DNA from: Pseudomonadota bacterium
Lineage (GTDB): Bacteria > Pseudomonadota > Gammaproteobacteria > Burkholderiales > Burkholderiaceae_D
Reading direction: 5' to 3'
DNA: 32,528 nucleotides
NCBI GenBank assembly: GCA_021821365.1
Contig: JAKACN010000025.1
Coordinates: forward strand, 1 to 32,528
Shown: positions 32,508 to 32,528 of the stretch, in pieces
How the letters are laid out: every line of letters starts with the position of its first letter
Position numbering within the stretch: the first letter of the stretch is position 1
Made by a program: the position numbers and the translations under genes
The notes under the pieces: generated by a model
The model's database searches: none
What the model was told of the DNA's origin: nothing
Seen by the model: only the letters and a program-made list of their open reading frames with translations

Positions 32508-32519
32508 GGAGGCGTCCAT
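32508..32519 (-). repeat. Left sub-terminal inverted repeat of the IS
   Basis: ATGGACGCCTCC read inward on the minus strand; partner of 31137-31148 (11 of 12 bases). Confidence 0.75.
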
Positions 32520-32528
32520 TCCATTACG

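Larger units (their letters stand above)
31134..32526 (-). mobile_element. IS110-family insertion sequence, IS1111 subgroup, ~1.39 kb
   Basis: Carries one transposase gene (31396-32439). Twelve-base sub-terminal inverted repeats, ATGGACGCC(T/C)CC, lie at 32508-32519 (minus reading) and 31137-31148 (plus reading), 11 of 12 identical. IS1111 elements usually have 7 bases outside the left repeat and 3 outside the right one, which places the ends at about 32526 and 31134. No target duplication is expected for this subgroup. The right-hand non-coding part (31134-31395) is where IS1111 elements encode their guide RNA. The outer limits are inferred, not proven. Confidence 0.72.

Overview
The window reads as chromosomal DNA from a high-GC betaproteobacterium of the Burkholderiales, most likely Oxalobacteraceae (the Herbaspirillum/Noviherbaspirillum/Herminiimonas range). 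That is an inference from the codon bias, the gene families and the style of the proteins (Rep, FadD, PriA, DUF2917 next to a MocR regulator). No rRNA, tRNA or CRISPR array was seen. Genes lie on both strands in short operons. The last ~2.2 kb (about 30.3 kb onward) is AT-richer, repeat-rich and ends in an insertion sequence.

Layout. 1-318: start of an unrecognised minus-strand gene cut by the window edge. 557-718: small lipoprotein. 761-2818 (-): Rep-type helicase. 2933-3958 (-): AraC/OruR-type regulator. 4324-6006 (-): FadD acyl-CoA ligase, with a good intrinsic terminator. 6260-9904 (+): four genes with ATGA overlaps (TetR regulator, HlyD/YbhG-like lipoprotein, ABC ATPase, ABC-2 permease) forming a YbhGFSR/CecR-like efflux operon. 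9905-10198: duplicated tail of the permease gene plus two long palindromes. 10199-14998 (-): operon of an alkyl-DHAP-synthase-like flavoenzyme, a GlpD-type glycerol-3-phosphate dehydrogenase and an FGGY kinase, with a divergent AraC regulator at 15101-16141. 16219-18212: divergent DUF2917 / MocR pair. 18205-18582 (-): J-like membrane protein. 18861-20078 (+): REC-EAL protein. 20162-20641 (+): AtaL-like SRPBCC protein. 20716-23362: stress cluster of two DUF2382 proteins and one glycine-zipper protein. 23398-26315 (-): PLD-VTT fusion and an EEP-family phosphatase/nuclease, overlapping by ATGA. 26522-28288 (+): TonB-family protein with a TolA-like charged helix. 28301-30325 (-): PriA. 30326-31133: intergenic region with two diverged ~270 bp direct repeats, each carrying a convergent DnaA-box pair. 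31134-32526: IS1111-type IS110-family element.

How the genes may work together. The kinase, GlpD and flavoenzyme share a glycerol/G3P/DHAP logic: kinase makes the phosphate, GlpD makes DHAP, and the third enzyme resembles the one that uses acyl-DHAP in ether-lipid synthesis. This is the best candidate for an undescribed pathway. The REC-EAL protein aligns without gaps to the RocR active-site spacing but has Val in place of the general-base Glu, so it is probably a c-di-GMP sensor or a dead phosphodiesterase. The tandem DnaA-box repeats beside priA could be a DnaA-binding or origin-derived locus. The insertion sequence appears to hide its transposase ribosome-binding site in a hairpin with its own left inverted repeat.

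All family calls come from reading motifs by eye. No database search was run, and coordinates of starts, repeats and IS ends are the best supported by sequence signals.
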